From: Acrasis kona
Lineage: Eukaryota > Heterolobosea > Eutetramitea > Acrasida > Acrasidae
Length of the DNA: 64,000 nucleotides
NCBI GenBank assembly: GCA_026419775.2
Contig: JAOPGA020000178.1
Span: 1 to 64,000 of the forward strand
Reading direction: 5' to 3'
The number at the start of each line of letters is the position of its first letter. Position 1 is the stretch's first letter. The notes under the pieces were generated by a model that did not search any database, was not told the origin of the DNA, and worked only from the letters and a program-made list of their open reading frames with translations. Position numbers and translations under genes: made by a program. Positions 22,233 to 35,853 of the stretch are shown piece by piece.

Positions 22233-25200
22233 ATGTCTTCCAACGAACAAGAGAAGCAATGTACACAGCTCGTGTTCTATGATAAAGGATTCCCAACAAA
22301 CAAAGAGCTTCGCGCGCAGCTGGAAAATGTTAATGACCCTGAGGAACAGGTAAAATAAAATTGAAACACGGTCGTTGACTTTGGTTTTGTAGTTTGAAGG
22401 TCTTAAAAAACTAGTTTTGAGCGAACTTAATGGAGAGCCACAAAATAATCTTCTCATGGATGTTTTGAAATACATTTTGCCCTCTAATGATAAGAGGCTA
22501 AAGAAACTTTGCATGTATTATTTGGAGACTATAGACAAGAATGATAAGAATGGAAAACTCAGATCAGAAATGATTCTAGCATGGTACAGACGCTCAATAC
22601 AAAAAATTTTAACAACATAATAGCTCGCACATTCAAAGACTTTTGGAGCATCCAAATGAATACGTTCAAGGTTTCGCTCTACGTTTTGTATGTAAAATTA
22701 AGGAGGCCGACCTTTTGGGACCCCTTATCCCCTCTGTCAAAAAGAGTCTTGAGCATCGTCACTCATATGTACGCAAAAATGCTGTTTTGGCAATTTTCTC
22801 CATCTACAGCGACAACGATCAGCTCATCCCTGATGCACCAGAGTTGATCGAGGACTTTTTAAACACCGAACCAGAGGTAGCTGCCAAACGTAATGCCTTC
22901 ATCATGTTGTTCCACTGTGATCAAGATCGTGCTGTCAAGTACTTGAGATCCATCATTGATCAAATACAAACCACCGGTGATTTGTTCCAATTGGCCATCC
23001 TCAACTTGCTGAAGAAGATGGCAAAGAACAATCCCAACGAAAGAACAAAATACTTGAAGGTGATCTCATCATTGTTAGACTCCAAGAGCAATGCCGTTCT
23101 CTATCAATGCGCTGGTACCTTGGTCTCCCTATCTGCCTCTCCAGTTGCAATCAAAGCAGCCGCATCATGCTACATTAAATTGTTGTTGACACACAGTGAT
23201 AACAATGTCAAGCTGATCGTCTTGGACCGCATCATCGAACTCAAGGAGAGATACCCAGTCGTGATGCAACAGGTCGTCATGGACTTGCTAAGAGTGTTGA
23301 GCAACAATCCAGACATGGACATCAAGAAGAAGGTTTTGGAGACTGCCATGGCCCTAGTCAGCAGCAGAAACGTCGACACCGTAATGAGCGCTCTCAAGAA
23401 GGAATTACAAAAATCACAATCCACATCAGAAACCGTCGAATACGATAAGCAGAACGAAACAGAATATCGCAGAATACTAGTCAAGACCTTCCACGAGTGC
23501 GCCATCAAATTCCCAGAAGTGGCCCATCACGTCCTGTCGGTCATGGACTACTTGAGCGACACGTCAGGTCCCGACGTCGTCTTGTTCGTAAGAGAAGTCG
23601 TCGACACGTTCCCCAAACTACGTCAACAAATACTCGACAAATTATGTCAAAACTTTTCTCGCATCCAAGCACCCAGAGTGTTCAGAGTTGCCTTGTGGAT
23701 CTTGGGAGATTACAGCGAGACCCAAGATCAAATCCAACAATCCTTCGACACTGTCAAATCGGCACTAAAGGATTTGTTAGGAACGCAAACCGTTCATCAA
23801 GATTTGGAAGACGACGATGACAATTTATCGGTCAAGAGCAGTTCGTCCAGTGCATACAGCAAGACCACCACCACCACCACCACATCTGCAAGCAACAAGA
23901 ATTTATTGCGCGCCGATGGAACTTATGCGGCACAGACCGGATTCGACAGCGCTGCCGCTCAAACAGCCTCCGCTTCATCGTCCAAGAAGGAAGCAGCAAA
24001 GCCACCGGCTAGTTTGAAGGGATTCGTGGAGGAGAATAACTTTTACTTGAGCAGCGTGATCTGCAACACCATTTGTAAATTAGCATCTCGCATGCACAAA
24101 TTAGAGGGCGTGTCGGACAAGATTGTGAATCAGATCAAAGCAGATGCCATGTTGATCATGACCGTGATCGTCAAGCACAGCAGCGATCCATCCAAGAACT
24201 ATCGCATGGATCGCGATACTCAGGAGAGAATCAATCTGTGCATCAAATTGTTATCCCAACAACCATCACAACAGGTCACCGACATTATCGTAAACAGCAA
24301 GACCGCATTCGGCGACATTCTCAAACAAAAGAAGGCAAAGGAGGTACAAGAACAACAAGACAAGGAGAACAAGGTCACGTCCGCCAGTCAACCGGACAAT
24401 CTCATCAACATTACACAATTGAAGGGAAAGAAATTCGATGCTTTCGAATTCGAAGAGGAGGACATTTCCAAGGCCACCAGCAACGCTGCATTCAACAATG
24501 GTCAATCAGGCGGCAAATTATCCAGGGTCACTCAGTTGACCGGCTTCAGCGATCCAGTCTATGCAGAGGCTCTGGTCACCGTTCATCAATTCGACATTTT
24601 ATTGGATGTGTTGGTGATCAATCAAACCAATCACACTTTACAAAACTTGACGCTCGAATTGGCCACCGTCGGAGATTTGAAATTGTGCGAGAGACCTCAA
24701 ACATACACCATGGCGCCCAAATCGAAACAACGCATCAAGGCTAACATCAAGGTCAGCAGCACGGAGACTGGCATCATTTTCGGAAACATTGTTTATGATC
24801 AATCAGGTGCTGGAAACGAGACCTCGTGTGTGATTTTGAACGACGTGCACATTGACATTATGGATTACATTGCGCCTGCTACTTGCGACGATATGCAATT
24901 CAGGGCCATGTGGTTCGAATTCGAGTGGGAGAATAAGATTCCGGTCAAGAGCAATGTTAATGCAGAGGAGGTGAGCTTGAGACAATATTTGAATTTCATC
25001 ACCAAGGCCACCAACATGAACTGCTTGACGCCAGAGTTGGCATTGGCTGGCGAATGTGAATTTTTGAGTGCTAATTTGTATGCCAGGAGTAGTTTTGGAG
25101 AAGATGCGCTCGCGAACGTGAGCATCGAGAAGTTACCCGACGGAAAGATTGATGGATTCGTCAGGATTAGGAGCAAGACGCAAGGAATTGCGTTGAGTCT

Positions 25201-25252
25201 TGGAGATAAGATTACCAAAATACAAAAGGCACAAGTGGCACCTTCTCAATAA
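22233..25252 (+). CDS. COPB1: Coatomer subunit beta (beta-COP)
   Basis: Large subunit of the COPI coat for Golgi-to-ER and intra-Golgi transport. Exons are 22233-22349, 22393-22583 and 22624-25252, with introns of 43 and 40 nt, giving 978 residues (human 953). The splice joins restore PEEQFEGLKKLV and SEMILACSHIQRLLEHPNEYVQGFALRF. The N-terminal adaptin/HEAT trunk has LEHRHSYVRKNAVLAI and LIPDAPELIEDFL. A Ser/Thr/Ala-rich linker lies near residues 495-550, then the gamma-ear-like appendage and C-terminal platform with the MWFEFEWENK signature. Codon usage is biased towards C-ending codons in the middle, as expected of a highly expressed gene. The next gene starts only 17 nt after the stop. 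Confidence 0.96.
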
Positions 25253-25268
25253 ATTTATTTTACAATAT

Positions 25269-26788
25269 ATGAGAGTTGACTTTGTTGTTGGCGTGTTGTT
25301 TGTTGGAATATTGTTGGGAATATCGAATGTTGTGAATACAAATGTACCATCGCCCTATATGGATGAGATCTTTCATGTTCCTCAGGCACAACGGTATTGT
25401 ATGGATGGGATGATGAATGCGGAGTGGGACGATAAAATTACAACGTTACCTGGACTGTATGTTATTAGTGTTCCTTATGCAATGCTTGTAAGGTTACTCG
25501 GTGGGAATTATTGTGATGTAAATACTTTAAGGAGCATTAATGTGATTTTATTGGGTGGTGTTCTGATCTCAATCTTTTTTGTGCTCATGTCAAGAAGGAA
25601 TTCGCAGAGCACCCTACCAATAGTTCTAAAATCCCTACAATTGTCAACACTACCCTTAATTTACTTCTTTGCTTTCTTGTATTACACCGATATAGGTTCC
25701 ATTCTATTCTTAATTATTGGCTATGCATTTGCAAGACGATCAAGATTTAATTTGAGTGCATTGGTATGTGGTTATACTGTATTCTAATTTAAAAATTTTC
25801 AGAGTTGTGCAGTCGCTATTCTCTTCAGGCAAACAAATATAATTTGGACATTTTGGATGGCTTTGGACACGTTAGTGACGTGGTACGAATCTGAAAACAA
25901 AGACAGCGAAACCAAACCTTTTGCTTTAGGAATGTTTATAATATTTGTTATTAATAGAATGCACATTATTGTTGTTAGATTGGCAGGCTATATAATTCTT
26001 GGTGTGTCTTTCGTTGTTTTTGTAATCATCAATGGTGGACTTGTTGTAGGTGACCGCACTAATCACATTGCAGTCGCGCACGTACCGCAAGTTATGTACT
26101 TTTCTGCTTTTTGTGTTGTGTTCATGATGGGCGAGCTCATCTTTGATGTTTATAGGTTTTACAAAAATCGTGGGTCCATCGTAAAGCTTATTAAGCACTA
26201 CGCTCCCCTCATGATCATACTAACACCAATCATAGCAGTATTATGCATCAAATATAGGTTAGTTCGTCGTTGATTTCTTAGATTGACCCTCCTTTCAGTT
26301 ACGTCCACATATTCATCCTCAGTGACAACAGACACTACTTGTTTTATTTATGGAGAAGGTTATTTAGAATCCACATCAACCCTGGTCAGATTCCTCTCAG
26401 TATTCTCTTGGCGTATTCTCCCATCTACGCAGTTTGTATTATTTATTTGTGCTCCCTCCTTAAAGGTAAGATTTGCTACTACTAGATCTCGATTTTAACT
26501 TTCGCAGGAAGTGGTAAGAGTGTTTTATCTATTACTTGCTTTGTTCTGTGCGTGTGTCTAAACTTGATTCCTCTACCTCTTATTGAATTCAGATATTTCA
26601 TCACTCCATTCATAATGTTGAATTTGAACATTTATGCATCAAAAAATATTGGGGAGGACAAGATCCATACAACACCCTCTTTAATCAACCTCTCAGTATA
26701 TGGAGTTATTAACCTGTTAACTTTGTACATGTTTATATTCAAACCATTTGTAGGACCAGATGGAGAAGAAGCAAGAATAATGTGGTAG
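25269..26788 (+). CDS. ALG10: ALG10 alpha-1,2-glucosyltransferase
   Basis: ER multi-pass enzyme that adds the last glucose to the dolichol-linked N-glycan donor, using dolichyl-phosphate glucose. Exons are 25269-25763, 25803-26257, 26299-26465 and 26508-26788, with introns of 39, 41 and 42 nt, giving 465 residues (human 473). Landmarks: PYMDEIFHVPQAQRYC and ITTLPGLYV in the first lumenal loop, FRQTNI(I)W, ILSDNRHYLFYLWRR across the second intron, and PLPLIEFRYFITPF in the last exon. About 10-12 hydrophobic segments follow the first one near residue 5. The ATG lies 17 nt after the beta-COP stop, so its promoter must sit inside the beta-COP gene or be extremely short. Confidence 0.92.
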
Positions 26789-26807
26789 TTAGTGATAAAT
26801 TTGTTAT

Positions 26808-27538
26808 TTACATTATAGTACAACAATGTTTTGTTTTGATCCGCACCATATTCTGTTCCTTTCCTACTTGCTGACCTTGTGCTGTTACTGGTGTTACTAC
26901 ATTTTTACCAGTCGATGAGTTCGTTCCGAGTTTTGATGGAGCAGACTCAGGTCTCCCGACAACTGGCTCATGTTGAATAGGTTCATCATCAACACTATAT
27001 AAGTCTTCCTGTTTGATTGTTGTTTTGATGAACAATTCTCTAATTGTAACGGGTACTGTATTTTCTGCATCTGATAGAGATTTTCTTCTTTCCTTCAAAC
27101 TATTGTCGGCGTGACGCATTTGTATTTTCTCTAACGGTATCATTTTCCTCATCATCTCCTCTCTGCTGGCACCAATATTTAGTGGCGAAGAAAAGACACA
27201 TGCTTGTTGTACGCGTTGAGATTGCTCATCAAGATATAGTTTAACTTCATCCTCTTTTGTGACGCTTCGTATTGCAAGGGGTGATGCTGAACAGAATGGA
27301 CACACCGGATCCAATTTGTTGTCATTTGTTTCTAGTGCGTCAACAGTGCAGAAGGCACAATAGTAGTTTTGGCAACACATAGTGACATTTATTGCTAATA
27401 CGCTGTTAGTGAAATTGAAGCGTAGTTCTTACTTTCAAAATAGAACATACAAACTGGACACAGATACTTGTACCTATCCTTCTGATCTGGCTTCTGGGGT
27501 GTGAAATCAATACCGCATTCTAATCTTGGTTCTGTCAT
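26808..27538 (-). CDS. Sip5-like RING-finger protein
   Basis: 230 residues from exons 27538-27433 and 27394-26808 (38-nt intron). The join makes CPVCMFYFETINVTMCCQNY, so the zinc ligands are C27, C30, then the CC pair at 42-43, C48, C51, C67 and C70. This C-x2-C ... CC ... C-x2-C ... C-x2-C layout resembles the yeast Sip5 RING-like fold and suggests a ubiquitin ligase or scaffold. The rest is hydrophilic with basic and serine patches and ends in HCCTIM, a possible palmitoylation or lipid site. An in-frame extension upstream to 27622 lacks an ATG-supported family match, so the MTEPRLECG start is preferred. Convergent with ALG10, 19 bases apart. Confidence 0.75.
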
Positions 27539-27665
27539 GTTGCCTACTGGTATATGTTGTGTTTTTTTAAATTCTTGGTGGAAAGATAATTTAAGCGCTA
27601 AATAATAAACGACTCCCAGCATAAGCGGGAATTATAGTCAACTTTATTCAACACAACTTTCATGC

Positions 27666-28169
27666 TTATTCACCAGACAAATTGAATCCTCTTCCATAAC
27701 TTGTGAGTATTTCTTCACCCTTTTTAATCTTCTTGTTTGCGGTAAAATAACCAATTCTCTTCTCCCCACTCGGTGTTTGGTAACTTTTATACTTTACATT
27801 AGGCGACTCGGCAACTCCATGGAAATCATTGACCATTCTCGCTTCGTTACCAATTTTAGATGCATCACATATCAGTCCATCTGCATATCTCATAAGATAT
27901 TGGGAATCATCGTCACAATCATCGTCCAAGAATATTTTCCCTACGTAATCAACAATATGAGTTTGTGGAGGAATCGTTTTGTTTGCAAACAATCCAAATT
28001 GCCCGTTTGCAGGGTGATCTTTGTTTTGAATTCTTTTAATCACAAACTTGTTTACATTTTCAGCCACCGAACTCTGTGTGGGGCAGTATTTTTTACGGAC
28101 CTCCTCAGGAATGCGTGAATCCCACGTATAGCTGGCTTTATATTGGACGTTTGTGGGCCATGTCACCAT
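27666..28169 (-). CDS. Small SET-domain protein (probable lysine methyltransferase)
   Basis: 167 residues, nearly all SET domain (about 40-160). Visible motifs: GQFGLFANKTIPPQT (SET-N with the AdoMet GxGxF-like loop), YLMRYADGLICDASKIGNEARMVND split around the NxxRxxND core (about 108-115), and KKGEEILTSYGRGF with the catalytic tyrosine near 158. No pre-SET or post-SET cysteine clusters and no reader domain. The target could be histone or non-histone; this cannot be told. The minus-strand DmX-like gene ends 50 bases downstream of its start region. Confidence 0.82.
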   Translation of the reverse strand: MVTWPTNVQYKASYTWDSRIPEEVRKKYCPTQSSVAENVNKFVIKRIQNKDHPANGQFGLFANKTIPPQTHIVDYVGKIFLDDDCDDDSQYLMRYADGLICDASKIGNEARMVNDFHGVAESPNVKYKSYQTPSGEKRIGYFTANKKIKKGEEILTSYGRGFNLSGE

Positions 28170-28221
28170 GACAATTTCAATGTTGTTAAAATCATAAACT
28201 TTTACAAAAAAACAAGATTTA

Positions 28222-31200
28222 TTACAAAATTGTTCTCCTCAAGATCCTGCCATCTGCTCCACCCGAGTAGAAGAATTGACCAGTCACATGCATATCCGTA
28301 ACTCCAGAAGATCCCATTCCAAATATTTGACTTCCGCGATGCGTTTGTCTAAAGGCTTGAATCTGGTCCATGGCCCTCATGTCCCAAATCTTTACATCAC
28401 CATCACTGCACCCAGTCAAAAAGAATTCTTGGGTCATATCAAGAGTCATCGACTCCAAAACACTACCAGAGTGTGCGACAAAGCTTTTTACAACGCTCTT
28501 GGTGCGCACATCAATAGCAGTCACATCACCCCTTCTAGTACCAACCAACAAGACATTATAACGAGAGCAATACAAGACGCTACTCGGTTCGTCAACGAAC
28601 GCCGAGCCATAAACATTGGCGTCGTGACTAGGCATCAACAGATCCCAAACAAATAAATTTTTATTATTAGCACTCGTGCCAATTGTGGCAACCAACGAAG
28701 CGGAGTCCATAAAAGTAAATCCATTGGCGTGACTAGAGTGACATTGTAAGCGTGCAAAATCTTGTAAACTCTCCTTATTTGCTTCAAATCTCCATAAGGT
28801 CAATTGACCGCTCGTGTCGGTGGCGCCAAATTTGTAACCAAAGTGACTGAACCGTAGACTAGTAATGGGAGCGCTTCCGTGCTCACGGTAAGTACGTATC
28901 ATTTGAGGAGATCCAAATTGGAACATGTGAATAGCTCCATCGCTACCGCCAGATAAATAAAATGGTAAATAGGGATGTGAAATTAAGCTATGAACGCTTT
29001 GATTATGATCGCTGCTCGTCTGCTGAGCTATCTTCTTCTTGAGTGGCGATTCATTAATGGTCGAGTTTGATTTAAAGTGGCTAGCGCTTGATGCAGTAGT
29101 AAACGAAGGCTTACGCGCCATTTTCAATCGGTTCTTGATGCGATTCAAAGTGCCTTGATTGACTGATGATTCGCTGTGGAAAGAATCCGAATCGCTCCCT
29201 TCCTCTCTCATGTTTAAAAAGTCATACAGGCCAAATCCAGCGTTAGATGGTAACACTGCGCCGCCCATTTGAACGCTGGTGAGCATGTCGTCACGAGCTG
29301 CCATGTCGTCGAATCGATGTAAGCTAGCTTCCCACGTGGGCGCCTCTTCGTCATGTAGTCGATCCAATGTTGGATTACGCTTGCGATATTTGATGCTGTG
29401 TTGAATGTTTACTTCGCGAATCAAACGACCTGATGCATAAGCTAGATAGCTTGGATTATTTTGATCGATGCATAGCGCTCGAATGGGTTCTCTTGTCTTT
29501 ACGATTTCTACATCGGCGCTGAAACACACTTGTGGAGCAGCATTGTTAAAGTTAGCTACTTGCGCATCGTCTTGTACTTGCTGTTGCTGCTGTAGTTGTT
29601 GCTGATCGTTATTTGTTTCTTGATGATAAGGCACTTGTACACCGAGCGTTCGTTGATTTTGTATGCTTGATAAATTATTCCATATACGGTTGACTTGCTC
29701 GTCTTTGTAAATCCTTTCGATTTCTGGATGTTTACGAGGTTGGAACCAATGTTGAGCAATTTTGAGCTTTACTTCTTGTTGAGTGTGTAAATCTAATAAC
29801 ACTGGCGCAACTAATTTTGCGCGGGAGCGACTTCTGGTGCGCTGCGTAGGTGTGTTTACCGAAGCATTCGAGAGTAGCGCATCTCCTACTATGAGCTGAG
29901 CATAGCTAGATACAGAATTCATGTCCCTGAAGTTAGGAGTTGGATATTGATTCGATAGCGAATAAATCTCAGCTTCTTGATAGAATAATTTGCTGGATAA
30001 ATAGCTACACCAATAATTCAAACATAGACTAGCGTCGTTGGCGGTGATGGATTGCTTTGAGCTCTCGTATGATTTCTTGATGACGTGTCGCATGCTACCG
30101 CTGAGTCTCATCACGATCAAGCTAATGAATAAATCAGAATAAAACTCAAATTTCAATCGATCGATCAATGCGTCGCTCTCTGCAGTACCATCCTGTTGTT
30201 GTTTCTTTTTTCTTCCTCGCTCCTTGTAGGCCTTGATGTATTCGCTGTAGTCAGTTACTGTTGGCTGATGACTCTTCTTATTGCGCTTGGCTTTAGCTTC
30301 TTCGTCCTTTTTAATAGCTAATAATTGCTTGCGCTCCATGATTTCTTGTTTGCTTGTGCTTCGGAAGTGATTGAAGAATTCAACGGGCTCACATAAATTT
30401 TTAGCTAGCTGGTCATTATCTGGATATAGCTCAAATAAAATGGCAACGTTCTCCCAATCACCTCTGCTGTAGCACAATGTGAATATAATCACGTAGATGG
30501 CAATTCCCAAATCTACTCTTTCGTGTGTGGGTGGAGAGTAGCCGAGAAGTGTTATTTTGTTGTAACAAGCGATGAGTTCGTTTAAAATTCTCTCGTAGAT
30601 GGATAGCTGAGCAGTGCTGGGTATTTTACGACTCAATAACGATAAGCTAGCTACGATTTGATGTGTTACTGAAGTAACCACCTTCATCATGTCTTGTGGT
30701 TCGTTCAATAATAGACAGCGACCCATGATGAGTCCATTGGTTTCGCAATAGTCGACTAATCTCATCATGATTTCATTTTGATCTACTTTGAATTTCTCAC
30801 ACAATTGTTCTAATTGTTCTCCCAATCTGATCTTGATGGAATCCCAATGATCCAAATCCACATCATGAACATCTTGAGATAAAATTTGTAAAATGATTTT
30901 GATTTTTGTTTGTTGTATTACTTCCTTCATATCTGGTGGTGCTTGTTTCTTTTTGGTCGGTTGACTTTTAGGCGCTGGTTGACTACCACCAAACATTGAC
31001 ATGCCACCACCGCCCATCATACCACCTCCAAAGAAATCAAAAGTACCACTGGATATGGATTGGTTGACTGCTTGACTCGACACATTCTGCACCACATTCT
31101 TCACATTGTTTAATTTGTGAATGAATCGGAATGTCATCATGTGAGCACCCGTATGAATGTAATAATGAATGGTCCTTAGTATGATGCTGATGTTCTTATC

Positions 31201-34200
31201 GTTCACAATGTGTGAATAATTTGCACATTGTCTTTGAGATGAAATGTATTGACACAGTGCATAGAAACTCGGATCGAATAACGCACGTGACTGCGTCTGA
31301 TTGGTTTGACTGTCAGTGAGTGCCGTTAATGTACCTTCATAATCCTTAACGATCCAATTCACACATGCTTCCAACCAATAATCTTTTTGTGTTTTCAAAA
31401 AAGGCAATAAGCTATTTACAGTTAGTAAACTCCAATTCACACAAATCACACATTACTTTTTGGTTAAGAATTGATTTGTGATTTCAGAATCATCTCCACA
31501 GTATAATCTAGCAATCAAATAAGCCAATTGATGATCTGCACTCTTTTTGACCAAAATGTCAATTGCATCTTTGGGCATGTCCGCAAGTATAAAGAATGCA
31601 GCAGCGTACTCAAAGTTATGCTTACCCAACAAAAGGAAAGCATTCTTTGCAGCAGCTTCTCTGTTCTTCGGCAGATCGAAATCTCTAGAATAAAATTCTG
31701 CTTGTCTATCCATTCTCTTGGCTTTGAACAATTGCACAAGTGCCGTTTTCTTTTTGAGAGCCAAATACAGCAACGCAACGTCCGTTGGTTGTTGATTCTC
31801 TCTGAATTTATCTCTGGCTAATGCCTCGCTGACCTGACGCAACGTAGTTTGATTTCTTAACCAATAAACAACACCAAGAGATTTAACAGTTGTCCATGAA
31901 GTGTTGTTCATTTCAGTATTGAATGACATGTCCCAGAGAACTTGTTGTGAATCACTGAACAATGCCCATGCGATATAAGGTGATTTGATGGGCCTTAATT
32001 GATTTTCGTTTTTGGTGTGTTGTGCAATTTTGACAGCAACCAAGTACCTTATGCCTCTACTATCCAGAGCAGTGGGTTTCTCTGGTACTTCATTCAAAGT
32101 GTTTACGATTGCACTCAGTGTAGTTTGATCAGCGGTCGACATGTCTGGTAATTGTATTTTTGATAAATTTTGAATCAAGATTTTAAATGCTTCTCTGAAT
32201 GGCATTTCGTTGGTATCGTTTTGTAAAATGTTTTGGTTCGATTGTTGTTGATCTTGTGATGAATTTTGATCATTTTCATCTTGATCTGCATCATCGTCCA
32301 ATGTGACCGATGCAAATTTATCCAAAAGACCTCTCATTTTGGTTCCAACCACAGTGGGTGCCACTTGCTCTTCTTGATCGCTTTGTTTCAGCAACACGTT
32401 GGTAATGAGCGATGGAATTCTGACTCGATCCGTTTCGAATGAGAACAAATCATGTTCAGAATCATCTTGTCTTCCATAATCGTTTGATTCTCTCCTTTCA
32501 TTAAAGTCCTGGATGCACTTTGCAACGTGTATCAAAACCTTCTTCACCAAATCAAATTCTCCGCTCATCAACAAATCAATCAAAATTCTAAAAATAGATT
32601 AGCGCGAGTATAAATTCACTAGTTACCTTGGATGATAATCAGGTCTTCTTCTATGAGCAAATGTAGCCATGGTTTTGATGGTCTCCACGCTTTCTTGGTA
32701 ATGTGACCATTTGGTATAAACGTGAATGGAACTTCCGAACGATGCGATCAAGCTGTGTTCGTTACTAGCACACATGCTGACACATCCCTTCGGACTCGAA
32801 CATCCAGAATTCAATGTTGCAATTTTTTGCCAAGATGGTGAAATGTGAGATGCATCGGCATTGGAATGGGAAATCTTATTTGCATAACACAAGATGCGGG
32901 TGATGGTTCCAATGTATAAAATGTCATTTCCATCTCCTAATCCATTCCATTGTAAACTTCCAACGGGCTCATCGCAAGCAATAACTTGCTCCAATGTAAA
33001 CGTTTCGTCGCTTTCGCTTTCATAAATGAAAACATTCTTGTCATCTCCAGCATGAGTCAATGCGATTCTCGACAAATCATCGCTCAAGTTGATTCTGTTG
33101 ACTGCTTGTTCCTCGTTATTGGATTTGAATTTGATCCATTGCTTAAGAATTAATTTTTCTTCATTAGCGGATGGTGACGATGATGCAAATCTGTTCATCA
33201 TTCCTCTTCCTCTTGGTGCCGTTGTTGTTGTAGGTTCGTCGGGTGAGATTTTATAAACGATGACTTGTCCATCGTCATTACCGACCGTTACAATTAAACA
33301 ATTCTTTTCAATCTGCTTTGTTGATTTTGCATCATATTCACCAAGATCGGATGATGATGATGGTGACCATGACGATGATGTACTTTTCGAAAGTTTTTCG
33401 CTCTTTTTCGCGTGCACGCATGTGGGTACTCCATCTAATGGTTTGTTCATGATGAGTTGACTGGTGTATTTTGGTACTGTGATTTCAATCTCCACTTTTT
33501 CTTGTTCTACTCTCCATAGGCCCAAATTACCTTGATCATTGATGGCAATCACCATTGAATCAATTTTAGTCACTTGTGAATCATCATCATGATTAACGTA
33601 AACTTTTCTGATGGGGAACGCTTCAATGTATATACAATTAGTGAATTCTTCTCCCTCCTCTAATAAAAGTCCCGTGTGATGAATGTTGTACGAACTTGCT
33701 AATGGTGGAAAGATTGTTACTTGATGTTGAGTTGTTAATTCGTGTTTTCTTGCATCCTTTGGTGCCACGTAGAATAATTCAATCCCTAAAAAAATCACCA
33801 ATGAAAAAATAAAAATCACATACCTAACTTGGTGCTGCAGAATAATGCTGGTGATGTTGGATGCCAAGCAATGCGATTGATCCCATCCACCTCACAATCG
33901 ATAATATTTGTTAAAATGTCCTCTGGAGAATAACTTGCTGCTTCGCGACTGTGCCATACGATGAGGTGCATTTTGGGATCCACGCTGGCCACTAGTGGAT
34001 GGTTGTTGTGGTTGACCAGAGAAATGTCGTGTGATGCGTGTCCAGTGAAAACATTTACAATGTTGAGTTGTGGAGTCGATGCGCTTCTACTTAATGAGAG
34101 ATCCCAACAAGCCACCGTTCCATTTCTATTGTGTGTATATATCGTCATCTATCATGTTAAAAATGAATGAATCATGCTTGCTAACCTTGCTAGGAGCCGA

Positions 34201-35448
34201 ATAGTCCAAATCCAATCCATCACCTGCCTTATAAAAAGCCTTTCCGCTGATTGGATCGTCGGCTAGCGTGTGGTTTAATGAATTGGGCATGCGTATCCAT
34301 GTAGATGTTTTTGGCGTTCTGCGTGGGAAATCAGAGAGACCTTGGATGAGATCAACCACTAGCGTTCCATCAACCAGCACGGTCATCAACCACGTTTGAG
34401 ATTCCAATAGACCAGTGTCCGAACTTGGTCTCTCTCCTATTGAAGTCATTTCTTGTTCCTCTTCAAAACTCACATCTTGGCTATGGTTGCCTTGCTACAA
34501 AAGAAATGAATTCAACATGTCTAATCAACGACTTACTGTTAGATCCGTTTGTAGACTCCTTTGGCGTAAATTAATTTCGTTCGGACAAATCTCGTGTGGC
34601 ATGTGAAGCCATTGTACTATGATTGGCTCACAATCTCTCTTCATGACACTGCAGACATGGAATTGTAGTTCCTCGGTTTCGTTTGTTTCGGTCCATACTC
34701 GGATGTAGTTATCAACGGAAACAGTGAATAATACATTGGCTATGAATTCTCCTTCTAAAATGTCCTTGCACCTCCATTGCATGGATTTGACAGCTCTTGA
34801 GTGGGAAAGATAAATGTAAACATACTCAGCCTCGCTATTATCAGATTTGTGAGTGTTGCGAAACCAGACTTTAACAAAGCGATCGTGCTCTCCAACAGTT
34901 GCAAAAAAACGATCGTCAGGAGACATTGAAACGGAGCACACTGGAACAGGGTTCGCTATTTTGCACTGTAGATTCCATATCTTTTGGTCTTTGTTATATT
35001 CATAAATTAATAGTGCATCTCCTCCCAAAACAATCTTGTCCCCGTAAAGGTTGAAGACCGCGCACCTTATGTCTTGATCCTTGATATCAATTATAGAACT
35101 GGCCTTCCACCGTATCTTCTCGGTTATTGTAATTTGCTGTTGATCTTCGTCAGATGGACACTCATTATATGGTTCGTAAATGATCACTCTGTTTGCGGAG
35201 CAAGATAATAGTTTACCAAAGGACCTGCACCACTCCACAATAGTTATTGTATCTTCGTGTCCTCCAAGAAGTTGCACAAAATCCTGTCCTTGATATACTA
35301 CGACATTTTTACCGCTAGCATATGCTAGTACCTCCTCTCCGAGATATACAGACCAAGACAATGCTTGGTCATACGGATTTGCTGCCCCAGCAACTATCTG
35401 ATGTGGGTTCATGTTGCTTACAAAAATATTGATATTCGAATGGAACAT
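28222..35448 (-). CDS. DMXL: DmX-like/Rav1 protein (rabconnectin-3 alpha), V-ATPase assembly factor
   Basis: 2,341 residues from six exons: 35448-34537, 34494-34186, 34148-33824, 33785-32627, 32587-31457 and 31411-28222; introns are 42, 37, 38, 39 and 45 nt and the total length is an exact codon multiple. The first four exons code WD40 propellers (for example KSMQWRCKD, SVDNYIRVWT, NGTVACWDL). Exon 5 and the start of exon 6 hold the Rav1p C-terminal homology: GIRYLVAVKIAQHTKN, SPYIAWALFSDSQ, ALLYLALKKKTALVQLFK and KHNFEYAAAFFILADMPKDAI. A last propeller ends the protein (SDGDVKIWDMRAM). Known family members form the RAVE/rabconnectin complex, which reassembles V1 with V0 on acidic membranes. 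Glutamine- and glycine/methionine-rich spacers lie between the domains. Confidence 0.92.
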
Positions 35449-35647
35449 TCTATCTTACAACATTAAATAGCATAAAAGAAAAATGATGAACAACTAATAA
35501 GGTTTGAAGTTGAAGTAGCATTGGATAGTAGAATCGGAACTGGCTCTGAAAGAAAAGTTTCATTAGAAGCCCATTGAAACTTCAACAATACGAACAATAA
35601 AGGTATTGCACAATTAAGACATTTATTTGAAGCAATGTTAAACTTAC

Positions 35648-35853
35648 TTTTCTTTTGTCCAATATCGAGTTGCTATCAACGTTTAAGAGCATGTTAGTGG
35701 TTGTCTCTGCCTTTTCTGTAAAAAACTTGTTGCTACGTCCGCATTCTCATTATTAGGTATTTGGTCGTAGAAATACAGTAGCCCACTGCACGTAGCCTCG
35801 TCTGCTTCAATGAAAGCGCCTCTTGTGGCTGGGAAGTTGGTGGCACTGACCAT
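35648..35853 (-). pseudogene. Possible gene remnant or uncalled exon upstream of the DmX-like gene
   Basis: A 57-codon frame (35853-35683) starting MVSATNFPATRGAF and containing CSGLLYFYDQIPNNENADV has real-protein character. After one base shift near 35745 it would continue as KFFTEKAETTTNMLLNVDS up to a GTAAGT at 35647. I cannot name the family. It may be a decayed gene, an exon of a gene whose other parts I cannot see, or chance. It is too short and shifted to be a confident gene. Confidence 0.3.

Noticed and set aside
24238..24744. Plus-strand 168-codon frame inside beta-COP
   Set aside because: Arg/Gln/His-rich off-frame shadow of a strongly conserved gene.
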